From positions 194,056,146 through 194,120,145 of the forward strand of contig NC_133665.1 of assembly GCF_037893015.1 (NCBI RefSeq): a stretch of 64,000 nucleotides of DNA, given 5' to 3'. The notes under the pieces were generated by a model. The model ran no database searches. It saw nothing but the letters and a program-made list of their open reading frames with translations, and had not been told where the DNA came from. The position numbers were made by a program, and so were the translations under genes. The stretch comes from Macrotis lagotis. Lineage: Eukaryota > Chordata > Mammalia > Peramelemorphia > Peramelidae. This document shows positions 22,836 to 35,040 of this stretch, piece by piece; the stretch's first letter is position 1, and each line of letters starts with the position of its first letter.

Positions 22836-25800
22836 AGGTGGAGGGCAGGTAGTTCTGGTTTTATGATGATACCCAAGGTGGAGGGAGCCAAGATGGGGAA
22901 GGGACAATAAGAGAACAACATGGCAGAGCATGTAATCAAAGATCAGACTATTAAGAGAAGAGGTGGGTGAAGAGGGAGATAGAGCAGTGGGGGGTTGAGT
23001 GGTAGGTGGGAGTCCTGGAAGAGCAGACTAGCGATGTTGGGTTGTAGAGTCTGTCCTCAATCTTGGCTTCTTCGGTTTGGACTTTCATCATTTTGAGGAG
23101 CTCCCTCCACCAATGCTGATGTAGAACCAAGAGAATTTTCTTGATTGTGACCCATGAGCCCCTGACTCATTCTGAACTAGCGGGGTCAAGGCCAATCCCC
23201 CACCGATTTAGATTTCTTGCAGCATAGCTGACCACCCTTCCCCACATTCTCATAGCCAAGGCAGAAATGTGGATCACTGATGGATGCTCTGAAATGGGCT
23301 GCACAGTTGGACCCCAAGGGCACTTTATGAGGGACCTAGAGAGGAGAAGACTGAGTGGGGGTGGCATGCAATGGAAGGACTATTGCCCAGAAGAGAGCCT
23401 GGTCTTGTTCTTCTTGGGCCAAAGGGTAGACTAGGGAGCCACATACAGAAGGTCAATCCAGGCTGCCTTGGTAGGTAGTGAGCTGCTTGTCAGTGGAGAC
23501 TAGAGCACCTTTCTGCAGGGTGGAGGCTTATTCAACTTCAGGATGGGCTAGGTGGCTTCCAGAGCCCCTCCATCTCTGAGATTCCTCATCTAAGCCTCCT
23601 CTGTCATAAATATGGTTTACTGATAAGATAGTGCAGGAGAGATGAGAAATGCTAGGTTTAGTCAGAGTCTTGGGCTGGAATCCTGACAACCAGTCAATAA
23701 GTATTGGTTGAACACCTACTATGTGCCAGCTAGATGGTCAGTTACTTGGGCATCACTTCCCTTCCCACAGCCTCAGTTTCCTTTTCTGTCATTTGGGGGG
23801 GTGGACTAGAGAACCCTTAAGATCCTATTGAGATCTAAATTTAAGGTGCTTCTCAATTACTTTCTCAGCCTGTTTCTAATTCTGTCTCTTCCTGCCCCAC
23901 CCGGAGCAGCCAGCCCGCTCTCCCTGGCTCTGCTCCCTTCCTCTCATTGATTAATCCTGTGCTGAGATGAGCTTCTCAGTGTTCAGGACAGTCAAGGACA
24001 GAGTTCTGGGTCCCATGCCTGGGTCCCGGCTGTCTTTGGCCAGCTGTGGCTCCCAGCGGTGTTGCTCATGACCCTGGTTGGACAGCTCTGCCCTTGGTGG
24101 ACGGCCACACTACTCCCCGCCCCCAGCTGCCCTGAAGAGCACTTTGCCAGGAGCTTGTGCCAGTTTTCTTGGGATCACGTGTAAGCTCACATGTGCTCGC
24201 ACATCCTTGGGAAGCCGCCGTATCCTTGAGATGTCTCTGTTACACCGAGGACCATCAAAGAGCCTTAAAATAGCAGGGAATATGGGGATTCACAAAAGGA
24301 AAAACACAACCTTCAAGGAAGGGCTAGAGATGCCCCTGGCCTCAGTGGGCCTGCACAGGATGACCAGGACTCAGAGGCTTTGGGAGCCATGAATGTTAGC
24401 CCTAGGAGGGAGGTCCACTGGGGAGGACCAGGGAGAAAGAGCAGAATCATGGGTCATCCTGGTGTCCAGGAATCACTCAATGTTAGACCACTTAAGGGCA
24501 TGATCAGAGTAGAGGATTTTAAAGTGCCACTGGTGGTCCTCTGGACTTTTTTATCAGAACAATTCCAGACTGGCGATTAGGAAAGGGGGCCCTGAAGGAC
24601 TCTAGCAGAATTCTCCTCTCCCTTAGAGTAACTCCGTGAATCCCCACAACCCCAGGGAAGAAGATGATCTGGGGAGCTGCAGCACCTAGAAACCCTCTTT
24701 GCCACATGGGCTCTCCCTGGATATGGGCAAGCTTCTTGACTTCCCCCATGAACCTGAATGGGGCCCTAGCAGGAAGAATGAATTCAGGGATTGTTCCTTC
24801 CTATCAGGATATAGTTGCTCTTCCCAAAGCTCTCTACTCTTCTCCCTTTTGTATTCGGGGTTCACTTCCTCTCCTTTTGTTCTCCTGTTCTGCTAGGTCC
24901 TTCTTCCTGCTGGTTTGTCCTCCTCAGCACATGGTTTTGGCCAATGATGGAGAGACTTTTCTGGCATTCGGATGAGTCAAGTTACTGCAGCTTCCCCTGC
25001 CTGGGCTCTGAAGCCCCTGGGTTATTCCTAACTCCAGTTTCCTTAGATCCAAGATTTCCACAGTTCTGCCTTTCATCCTACCAGGCCAGTGGAGTGGCCT
25101 GACAAGAGCTACGCGACAAGGTTGGCGAGATAGTTAAGAGTGGAGGGAAGTGCTTCAGTGAGCCGTTCTTGGGCCAGGATAGAAAAGCAGCAAATGGGAT
25201 CTAGAGAAGGAGGGGGACGAGGAGAGGAGGACAACAGGAGGACCTTAGGAGGAGGGGGGTACAGGAAAAGATGGAAGGAGACACTGTTGTCATCAAATGG
25301 GGAGGAAGGGGAAGGTTCTGGCTAGTGGAAATAGCACTGATGGCTGATGGGCAGGGGTCCATGAGAGCAAGCCTGTGGGGAGCTGAGCCGGGGTGAAAGG
25401 ACAGCTCAGAGAGATGTGGATGTGCATGAGGTAGGAGACCAAGGTATGAGGGTGACTCTTCTAGTTGAAGAGAAGGGTTGAGGTAGTGAGGAAGACAACT
25501 GATCCCCTGAGAATGATCACTGAGACCTACCTCTCAGCTGTTTTTTGAGAATTATTTGAGAAAACCAAGGGAGACTTGTCTTCCCATCCCAAATAGTGTG
25601 GCCCCATGGCACTGGTGGATTAGTAAATAACTTCTTGAATAATTAAAAACAGATTACACTTGCTTCCAGCTTTATTTATCTACAAATAAATTAAAATCAA
25701 ATCTAGTGTCTGAATGACTCCCACCTGAGGTCTGCCTAGGGATGGGGGCCAGGGAGTGTTGCTGTGATGAACAGCAGTTCCCCATCATCCCCCTGAACAG

Positions 25801-25939
25801 CCGGTTATTCTTCTGCAGGATGCTAGTGAGAACCTTCTGGAATGGGGAGGCCTCCTTGAAGCCTGAGGATGCAGCAGGTCCAGTCTCCCTCTATCTTTTT
25901 GGACAGCTCTTAAAGCCTCTCACAGTTTGCGCATGTGGG

Positions 25940-25974
25940 TGTGCGCACACGTGCGCACACACACACACACACAG
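25940..25974. repeat. (CA)n microsatellite
   Basis: Short CA run with gc interruptions on its left. Confidence 0.9.
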
Positions 25975-26249
25975 CACATTTTATTTTTTGGTTTGATAGC
26001 GTCTGCCAATTTCTGTCCATCTCTGATATACCCAATCCCATCCTCATTCTCCAATCCCCCTTCCTCTTCTATATGGTGGATGAAGTCTGATTAGATTACA
26101 GTCTTTCCCCTCATGAGATGGAGCAGGGTCAGGAAGGATGGGGGGTCCATTAAGAATAGCAGTGGTGGTCATCAAAAGAAGGACTTTCTCCTTTTTCTTG
26201 ATACCCAAATCATTATACAGCAGGGGATATTGGATATTTTTGCCCATTC

Positions 26250-26400
26250 CAGTCCAATTTCCTCATTTTACAGTTAGGGAAACTGAGACTGAGAAGGGTA
26301 AAGCAACTAGTAGAAGGACAACCAGGAAAGGACAGAGTCAGATTTGAACCCAGATAGATGATCTGACTGCCAATCCAGCTCTTTTTTCCACTTGTCTCTT
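26250..26400 (-). repeat. MIR, antisense
   Basis: Contains 'attttacagttagggaaact' and 'gatttgaacccagatagatg'. Confidence 0.65.
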
Positions 26401-26974
26401 TCCATGCTACCTTCCTAGGGACCAGCTTCTTTCCGTGACCCATATTCTTGCAGAAGTTGGGAGATACCTCTCTGCTCCAAGCTTTGGCTTTAGGGAGCAG
26501 AACTAGCCATGTGAGGAGGCTCTAGCTGTGAGGGAAAAGACAGCCCCTGATTTAGGCCTTGGACTAGAAAGACTCAAGTCCTTCTAAGCACCAGGGTTTT
26601 TGGCTCCATCTGCCTGTCTTTCTTTCCATCAGCCCATAGCCAAGCTCCCTCTGTCAGAAGTACAGCTGCCCAACGTCCAGAGAATCCCCTCTCCCCAGAC
26701 ACTGGGGCTTTATTCTCCAGAATTATAGAGCCAAGGAATTCCACAGCCAAAAGGAATCCCAGAGATCCAGCCTAATGATCAGAGAAATGAGATCTGGGGG
26801 CAGGAGGAAGGAAGGACTGGTTCATGGTCATACTCCGGCTGAGCCACTCAAGGCGTTGTGGACTAAAAAGAAAACCAGTGTCTGGAAAAGACTATCAGGG
26901 GTTCATGGAAGAGAGTTGTCTGAACATGATTAGTCTTCCAGGGCCTGTTCTCTTTTAGCTCTCTCGGTAAATCA

Positions 26975-27269
26975 ATGATCTAATGAACAACTCTCCCAAT
27001 TGATGGATGGTCAAGGGATTGGAACAGTAGACTTTCAAGGAAGAAATCTAAGCTATCTGGATTGTGTGAAAGTGCAGAGTGAAGTCAACAGAACCAGGAG
27101 ACTCTCATACACAGTGACAGCAGCGTTGTAGGATGAGGGATTGTGGATGCCCTAGTTAGTCTCAGGCACACCATTCAAGACAATTCCAAAGGACTCAATG
27201 AAAAACTGCTATCAGCTTCCAGAGGATGAACTGATGCTGTTTGAATATAGACCAAAACATACTATTTTC

Positions 27270-27357
<88 letters not shown>

Positions 27358-27395
27358 TCCTTCCTTCCTTCCTTCCTTCCTTCCTTCTTTCTTTT

Positions 27396-27469
<74 letters not shown>

Positions 27470-27716
27470 TTCCCTCCCTCCCTCCCTCCCTCCCTCCTTC
27501 CTTCCTTCCTTCCTTCTTTTTTGAGTTTCCTTGAACAAAATGATTAATATGGAAACATTTTGCATGATTACACATGTATAACCTACATTACATTTCTTGA
27601 TACCTCTGGGGGGGAGGGGGAGCATGGGATAGAATTTGGAATTCAAAACTTTAGAAAAAGTAAATGTTAAAAATTACTTTTATGTCAGTGGGAAAAATAA
27701 AATATTATTAATATAT
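26975..27716 (+). mobile_element. L1 3' end with internal CTTT expansion
   Basis: Both flanks of the long CTTT tract resemble the marsupial L1 3' end. The left part has 'gaagtcaacagaaccaggaga' style sequence (27080-27115) and 'gaatatagaccaaaacatac' (27242-27261). The right part has 'gattaatatggaaacatttt' and ends in AATAAAATATTATTAA near 27696. The tract sits where other copies have a short T-rich stretch in the 3' UTR. Confidence 0.65.
27268..27516. repeat. Long (CTTT)n / (CCTT)n / (CCCT)n microsatellite
   Basis: About 250 bases of nearly pure pyrimidine tetranucleotides on the plus strand. The order is CTTT, CCTT, CTTT, then CCCT and CCTT. It yields long artificial Ser/Phe and Lys/Glu/Arg frames that are not genes. 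It is likely to vary in length between individuals. Confidence 0.95.
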
Positions 27717-28862
27717 ACAATGGGTCAGAAAGAGGGGAGCAATCAAGAACTGGGAGATTCCCAGAGGCCGAGCTGCCACAGCAGGTGGCAGGCAATCAGA
27801 GAGCGGCATGGGTCAGCATGGTGATTCTCTGTGGTCGGCACTCAGGCCGGCCCTGCAGGCATCCTGGGGAGTCAGAACCCTGCCAAGCAACTCTGAACCC
27901 CGGCAGAATGAGTGTGAGACCAGGAACAAGGCAACAGAGAGAAATTTGCATCTCTGGGGCTGGGTTGGCTACAGACTTTAGAAATCAGGAGCAATTGCCT
28001 CGACTCCAAGTACACATTGGGATACTCAGTGAAAATATGACCCCCCAGGAGCAATTTCTGTCCTTCTAAATTCAACAGTCATCCATAGACAGACATTCCC
28101 ATCAGCAATCCCAAAACATGGCCGTGCCAACTCAGAGAGCTCCTGATTCTGTGTGACCTCTGTAGCCAATACTATCCATTTGCTCCCAGCCCTCTTCAGG
28201 GTCATTCTCAGGATCTTTGTGGCTATTGAGGTTACTAAGTTGTAGATGCATAGATTAGCTCTTCTTTCCTACCCAAGATAGGTCTTTCTGCTTCCTCCAT
28301 ATTCCTGCATTTGTTGCCCCTTCTGGTGCCATTATATCCCTTGGCATTGGCACAGGGGAGCTTATTGATTTGGGTTCGTGGGTTGGTGCCAGGGTCTAGA
28401 GGTTTGTTTAGTTTTGCTGTTGTAATTGAAAGTGCAGGGGAGGTTTTGGTGCTGAGAAGTCTCTTTCCCCTTCATCTTTAGGGTAGAGCCTTTGTGAGGG
28501 GACCCCGGGACTGACAGAGATGAGTGGCTCAGGGCTGCCTTTGAGGTTAGCATGCCTTTCTGCCATCTATACACTGGAACCTCATGAGCATGGACCTGAG
28601 GAGGGGGGTGCTGCAGGTTCCTTAGCTCCATTTTCCAGATGAAGAGAAGGAGGTTCAGAAAATTTAAACAAGTTGTCAATGTTGGACCAGGCTTGGCTCA
28701 CTGACTCCCCTCTCTCATTGCTTTGCATTGTGCCCATTTTTGTATTCATTCTCTCTTACCTGTCTCTGTTTCTATTTTGACCCTGACTTTTAAAGGGACT
28801 AACTAGTCAACGAGCTCCCTGTGCACCCAGATTCCTCTCCATCTTTCCCCAACTCTTTTTTT

Positions 28863-31399
28863 AAAAAGTAGACAATGATGCAGGGTTGGTTCAATATAAG
28901 GAAAACTATTAGTATACTCAATTATATCAATAACAAACCTATCAGAAACCATATGATCATATCAATAGATGCTGAAAAAGCTTTTGACAAAATACAGCAC
29001 CCATTCCTACTAACAACACTAGAGAGTGTAGGAATAAATGGATTGTTCCTTAAAATAATTAGCAGTATCTATCTGAAACCATCAACAAGCATTATACTCA
29101 ATGGGGAGAGGCTAGAGGCATTCCCAATAAGATCAGGGGTGAAACAAGGGTGCCCATTATCACCACTACTATTCAATATTGTATTAGAAATGTTAGCATC
29201 AGCAATTAGAGAAGAAAAAGAAATTAAAGGAATTAGAATTGGGAAGGAAGAGACAAAACTCTCACTATTTGCAGATGACATGTTGGTCTACCTAGAGAAT
29301 CCCAAGAAATCATCTAAAAAACTACTGGAAACAATTAGCAATTTTAGCAAAGTTGCAGGTTATAAAATAAACCCCCATAAATCCTCAACTTTCCTATATA
29401 TGTCTAGCAAGAAACAGCAGGAAGAGCTAGAAAGAGAAATCCCATTCAAAGTAACCTCAGACAATATAAAATACCTGGGAGTCTATTTGCCAAGACAGAC
29501 TCAGTATCTTTTTGAAAACAATTATAAAACACTTCTCACACAAATTAAATCAGATTTAAATAACTGGGCAAATATCAACTGCTCATGGATAGGTAGAGCT
29601 AATATAATAAAAATGACAATTCTACCAAAACTAAACTATCTGTTTAGTGCCCTACCAATCAAAATTCCAAAAAATTACTTTAACGAGTTCGAAAAAATTG
29701 TAAGTAAATTCATATGGAGAAATAAAAAGTCAAGAATTGCCAGGAGCTTAATGAAAAAAAAATGCAAACAAAGGTGATTTAGCACTACCAGATCTAAAAT
29801 TGTATTATAAAGCATCAGTCATCAAAACTGTTTGGTATTGGCTAAGAAATAGAGTGGTGGACCAGTGGAATAGACTAGGTGTAAAAGCAGGAGAGGATTA
29901 TAGTAATCTGCTGTTTGATAAACCCAAAGAGTCCAGCCACTGGGATAAAAACTCCCTCTTTGATAAAAACTGCTGGGATAATTGGAAGTTAGTATGGAAG
30001 AAACTTAGATTAGACCAACACCTCACACCCTTTACCAAGATAAGATCCAAATGGTTACAGGACATAGAGATAAAAAACAATACTATAAGCAAATTAGAAG
30101 ATCAAGGACTAGTCTACCTGTCAGATCTATGCAAAGGGGAGCAGTTTATGACTAAGGAAGAGTTGGAGAACATCACCAAAAACCAATTAGATGATCTCAA
30201 TTACATTAAATTAAAAAGCTTTTGCACAGATAAAACCAATGTAACCAAGATCAAAAGAAAAGTAGTAAATTGGGAAACAATCTTTACAACTAATGATTCT
30301 GACAAAGGACTCATTTCTAAAATACACAGAGAACTGAGTCATATTTTTAAAACAAAAAGCCATTCCCCAATTGACAAATGGTCAAAGGATATGCAAAGGC
30401 AATTTACAGATGAGGAGATCAAAGCAATCCATAGCCATATGAAAAAATACTCTAAATCATTAATTATTAGAGAAATGCAAATTAAAGCTTCCCTGAGGTA
30501 CCACCTCACACCTCTCAGATTGGCCGGTATGACCAGGAAGGATAATGATCATTGTTGGAAGGGATGTGGGAAATCTGGGACACTATTACACTGTTGGTGG
30601 AGCTGTGAACTCATCCAACCCTTCTGGAGAGCTATTTGGAACTATGCCCCAAGGGCAACAAAAATGTACATACCCTTTGACCCAGCAATACCACTACTGG
30701 GTCTATACCCTGAAGAGATGAGGGAAAAGGGTAAAAACATTACTTGTACAAAAATATTTAAAGCAGCCCTGTTTGTGGTGGCAAAGAATTGGAAATCCAG
30801 TAAATGTCCTTCAATTGGGGAATGGTTTAGCAAACTGTGGTCTATGTATGTCATGGAACACTATTGTTCTATTAGAAACCAGGAGGGACGGGATTTTAGG
30901 GAAACTTGGAGGGATTTGCATGAACTGATGCTGAGTGAGATGAGCAGAACCAGAAAAACATTGTACACCCTAACAGCAACATGGGAGTGATGTTCAACCT
31001 TGAAGGACTTGCTCATTCCATCAGCGCAACAATCGGGAACAATTTGGGGCTGTCTGCAAAGGAGAGTGCCATCTGTATCCAGATAAGGAGCTGTGGAGTT
31101 TGAACAAAGTACAAGGATTATTCCCTTTAATTCGGGAAAAAAAAAACCCAGATGTCTTATTGTCTGATCTGGTTACCTCTGAGAATTCTGTTCTCTTTAA
31201 GGATATGATTTCTCTCTCATCACACCCAATTTGGATCAAGGTACAACATGGAATCAAAGTAAAGACTGACGGGAGTGCTATCTGTGGGGTGGGGGTGGGG
31301 GAGGGAAGCAAGATTGGGGGAAAAATGTAAAACTCAAATAATATCATAAAAAAATTTATTTACACATTAAAAAAATAAAAAAATAAAAAGTAGACAATG
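28863..31399 (+). mobile_element. 5'-truncated L1 retrotransposon with perfect target-site duplications
   Basis: The 2.5 kb insert is bounded by the 15-bp direct repeat aaaaagtagacaatg at 28863-28877 and 31385-31399. It starts inside ORF2 at the reverse transcriptase and ends in an A-rich tail with AATAAA-like repeats (about 31350-31384). Perfect flanking repeats and nearly intact coding sequence indicate a fairly recent insertion by target-primed reverse transcription. The 5' UTR, ORF1 and the endonuclease part of ORF2 are missing, so it cannot move by itself. Confidence 0.9.
28875..30990 (+). pseudogene. L1 ORF2 remnant: reverse transcriptase to C-terminus, one frameshift
   Basis: The first part (28875-29777) carries reverse transcriptase motifs: [16 protein letters not shown], the [14 protein letters not shown] block near 29136-29180, and the catalytic FADD at 29268-29279. 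The second part (up to the stop at 30988-30990) carries [20 protein letters not shown] and the Cys/His-containing C-terminal segment around CWKGCGKSGTLLHCWWSC. The two parts are in different frames. The shift must lie in or just after the run of nine A at 29754-29762, because the second frame has a stop immediately before it. Otherwise about 700 codons are open, so the copy is young or the shift is a sequencing error in a homopolymer. Confidence 0.9.
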
Positions 31400-31554
31400 T
31401 AGTAATGACAAAATGAGAGCAATATAGAGACAAAAATGAAATGGGAAGAGAACGTGAGAACCCTCTAAAACTGAGACGTTGACTTGTGTGCTAGGATGAA
31501 GGTCAACAACCCTGGGATCATGCCTCCCCAATCCGATCCCGACAGCCAGTTTCC

Positions 31555-31800
31555 CCCAGGGCAGTTAGGCGGATCCGTAAATAGAGCCCTGGGTTTGGCA
31601 TCGGGAAGACTCGTCTTCAGGAGCTCAAATCCAGCCTCAGATACTAGGTGTGTGCTCCTGGGAAAGTCATTTAACCTTGTTGCCCATAGTTTCCTCAGCT
31701 GTAAAATGACCTGGAGAAAGAAATGGCAATTTACTCCAATATCTCTGCCAAGAAAACTCCAAAATGGGGTCATGAGTCAAAAAATGACTAAATAACAACA
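31555..31800 (+). mobile_element. Longer marsupial SINE, sense
   Basis: The head is 'gggcagttaggcggatccgt' and the tail has 'aaagaaatggcaatttactc' and 'ccaaaatggggtcatgagtc', ending 'aaatgactaaataacaaca'. It lies just downstream of the young L1. Confidence 0.78.
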
Positions 31801-32399
31801 CATCCCCGCCCCCCAGGCTCCCATTATTTCTGGCCCAAGCAGCTCCACCTCTGCTGGTCAGGGTCAAGTTCAGAACAGTGCTGTTCATCATTCAAGATGA
31901 AGCAGCAAATCATCAAGAGGAGACACCGGGAGATTTCCAGGTAATGGAGAAACCCATAACCACTTTACCACCCCTCTGGGCTAAGACTGGGAGCTATTTC
32001 CCACACTTAACTATTCCTTCTTTCTGTCCAAGGGATCTGCAGTCTCTCCCTATTTCTGGCTCCTGTTTCTCCTTCCATTGATATTGATCCGAATGTTCTT
32101 TAGAGCCTGCGTGGTGATACCCTGGGCCGTCAGACAGAAGACTCGGGTTCAAATCTGGCTTCTAGCACTTGCTAACCCTGGTCCACTGTAAAATGGGGCT
32201 ATTGATTTGAGGTAATATTAACAAAGTGGTTAGCATAATTCCTCCTATTTTTTCCACCTGTCCTTCTGTTTCATTTCCTCACATGGATTCATCTTCTGAA
32301 TACACAATGTTCCAGTCCTCCCTCTGATCCCCTCTTTTTCTTTCCTATGTGGCATTTAGTGGATGGATATAGTTTTCGAAGATGGAGACAAGACCTGAG

Positions 32400-32510
32400 C
32401 CATAGGAGGATCAGCTGAGTTGGTTTCCAGACGAGCTCTTGCCCTAATGAAGTCATTCTTGGGAATGACTGAAGAGACCCAAGAATTGGGCAGAGACCCA
32501 AGATTCAGCC
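32400..32510. repeat. Unidentified repeat, copy A
   Basis: 111 bases beginning 'ccataggaggatcagctgag' and ending 'gagacccaagattcagcc'. It matches 33822-33935 over its full length with scattered differences. The pair may be two ends of one element or two separate copies. Confidence 0.6.
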
Positions 32511-33821
32511 TTGTTTAGCCTCAGGGAGAAGAAGCAGCCCCAGGGGAGAGAAAAGGAAGGAACACTTAGAGCTGCACAGTCCTGGATAGCTGACTTAGGA
32601 GATAATGAATTTCCTCCGCATTGGAGGTCCTAAGCCTTAGCCCCTCTTTCCAGGAAAGGATTGGGGGTTGAATATCAGGGAGCCTCCTTTCCCTTTCCTC
32701 CCAGTAACTCAGGGTCTTGAGGAAATAGAAAACAGGATGCTTGTTTGGTTAAAGCCCAATAAAATCAGATAATTTGCTAGAGACAAGTGGACTTTGGAGG
32801 CAAATTTCTATCTCAGTACACACAAATCCATCATAAGTAAATTCTCTAAACTGAGAATATCATTCTTAAGAGTAACCTTCCGTCCTACTGGAGTTATTTT
32901 AAGAGGGCCATGAAGACTTCTCAAACTCAGCATGAAGAGAAGACAGAATTGGAAACCCTAAGGGGAGGGGCATTCTCCATTCCCAAGGTCTAGAGGATAG
33001 CAAGACTTTTAACAAAGACTGGCAAGATTGCCAAAACGTAAGGGCTCTTAAGATGCTTAAGGTCTGGAAACCACTTGGGGATACTTTAGAGAAGATTCTA
33101 GATTTTGGGAAAAGTTTGAAGCTAAATTGTAGGAAACAAACAGCTTACCAAGAACTCAGAACAGTCATTAGTGAAGCAAAGAGGGTTTTTTTAAATTGAA
33201 ATATCCTTAAGAAAGATGTCCCAAAAAGAAATGGCTTCACCTGGGGTACAAAATCATGGCCTTTTATATCCTGTCTAGAAACACAAGTCCCTCACATGGC
33301 CCTAATTGATTGGGCATTGCAGAGGTTAAAGTCCTATCTGAAGGACCCAATTCTCTTCCTGCTGGCTCTCAATTCCTTATCCTCCCTTTCTCCACAATTT
33401 GGAAACCAGGCCCTTAAAAGTATAACACAGATGTGTGAATCTGATACCTAGACTGTTGTCAGTTTATCCACTAATTCACCAACATTTGAATTCTATGGTC
33501 TCTTGCTCCCATGGTCTCTTGCTTTCCTGTTGTAAGTTGATCCATTTTTCCTCTATAGAGAGGGATTCCTTTTGTTCAGTTAGATGAAAATTAGCTTGAT
33601 TTCTATCCTATAACCCAACATTCCTCACTTCATGGACATCAGTCCATCTTAAAGTTTTTTCCTTTCTCCTCCCTGTTTCTCTGTAAGCCATAAACATCTT
33701 TCCTTGGTTTCTCAAAACTAATCTAGAAAGGAAAAACCAATCACATATTCCACAAAGTCTGTGGTCTGTACATCAGCCAGTGGCTAACATGGATACTATA
33801 GTGTTCAAAGCTAAACCGGCA

Positions 33822-33935
33822 CCATAGGAAGATCGGCTGGGCGGGTTTCCAGAAGAGCTCTTGCCCTAATGAACTCATGATTCTTGGGAATGATGAAAGA
33901 AAGGGAGTTGTGGGACCGAGACCCAAGATTCAGCC
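33822..33935. repeat. Unidentified repeat, copy B
   Basis: 114 bases beginning 'ccataggaagatcggctggg' and ending 'gagacccaagattcagcc', in the same orientation as copy A 1.4 kb to the left. The sequence between them is AT-richer and unclassified. Confidence 0.6.
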
Positions 33936-34191
33936 CCATGGAGCAGAGGAGGGGAAATGATACTTCAGTTGAATAGGAAAAAACCTCTGGACTCTAGCCC
34001 AGCCAGCACTGATTCTGAGCAGTGCATTGGAGAATTGGAGACTAAGGACAAGGTCAGGCCCACCTGGAGGCTTCCTCAACTCTTCCTTGTCATCTCTCTT
34101 GCATGATGCCTGGTCCATCTCTCTTCTGAACTTTCTTCATCTACAACAGCCCTGACCCTCCATCCTATCTCTCTGCCCTCCCCCCACCCAG

Positions 34192-34260
34192 GGTGGAGCC
34201 CTCCTTCTGTCCCTAGCTGTCACCTCCCTGGGGCCAGCCTTGCACACAGTATGGACTCAG
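34192..34260 (+). CDS. Possible internal exon of an unrecognised gene
   Basis: The 69-nt stretch follows a good acceptor (a long CT-rich tract then ccacccag, AG at 34190-34191). It ends in CAG followed by the donor GTAATC at 34261. It is open in the frame GGALLLSLAVTSLGP..., a mildly hydrophobic peptide, phase 0 at both ends. It joins in frame to the next candidate at 34400. No family was recognised. It could be chance: no upstream exon was found and the frame has a stop at 34153-34155, before the acceptor. Confidence 0.22.
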
Positions 34261-34399
34261 GTAATCCTGTTGAAGGATGGTTGAATGTTGGGGTACAGCT
34301 CATTGGGGCCTGGTTGGAGTGGGGATGTGGTGCGTAGGAGGGAAGAATGAAGGGCTGGCTGTGCTCTTTTTGGACCCTCTTATCTTGCCCTCAATACAG

Positions 34400-34528
34400 C
34401 CCTTCAAACCACCCACCTACTCCAACTGTGACACCCAGCCGCTGCAACCCACCCCCAGCTCTAGAGAAATCATCACTTCAATAGACAAAGCCATGGCTGA
34501 GTGGGAACAAGAGTATCCATCCCTATGA
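34400..34528 (+). CDS. Possible terminal exon of an unrecognised gene
   Basis: It follows an acceptor-like 'ttgccctcaatacag' (AG at 34398-34399). It then stays open for 42 codons to TGA at 34526-34528. The end of the peptide reads SSREIITSIDKAMAEWEQEY then Pro-Ser-Leu. This is a polar, protein-like composition with mixed codons and no simple repeat, unlike most random frames here. The phase fits the candidate exon at 34192-34260. No poly-A signal was seen nearby and no known protein was recognised. It may be coding, a decayed exon, or chance. Confidence 0.28.
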   Translation, partial: PFKPPTYSNCDTQPLQPTPSSREIITSIDKAMAEWEQEYPSL

Positions 34529-34856
34529 AAAAGAAATGGTTCGTTCAGTGTTATGTCCTAAATGCGGGCTGAGCTGCCCCCCACCTTCATCAGGGGTGTT
34601 TACAGACACAGAGCCCACATGGCTGCTCCTGGGGTGGGGGATGGGGCATGGTATCTCAGCCCAGAGAGGAGCAGACCAGTGAAGGGAAGGAAGGTCAGCC
34701 CCTGCTCCCCTGCCGGACAGCTGAGCAAGCCTCCCCAGGGATGCCTTGGATTGCCCTTTCTCTGGGACTTGGCCATCCCCTTGTGCTTCTAATCCCAGAT
34801 TTTTCCATGAGTAGGAGCAGAGTGAGAAGGGGATGATCTTGGGGTGGGCACTGAGA

Positions 34857-35040
34857 GGCCCCTCTTCTTTTTATTTGTTTTTTTTATATTTTTTCAAGGC
34901 AATGGGGTTAAGGGCTTGCCCAAGGCCACATGGCTAGGCAATTACTAAGTGTCTGAGGCTGGATTTGACCTCAGGTCATCCCGACTCCAGGGCCGGTGCT
35001 CTATCCACTGCACCACCTGCCCTCTCAGGGCCCTCTTCTT
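34857..35040 (-). mobile_element. Marsupial SINE, antisense
   Basis: It is flanked by ggcccctcttctt (34857-34869) and gggccctcttctt (35028-35040), with one mismatch. The insert is a reverse copy with tail, core and head. Confidence 0.83.

Noticed and set aside
22900..23370. A repeat-poor stretch considered as a possible gene
   Set aside because: No frame with splice signals or a recognisable protein was found on either strand.
27195..27646. Lys/Glu/Arg- and Ser/Phe-rich frames over the CTTT tract
   Set aside because: They are direct translations of a tetranucleotide microsatellite.
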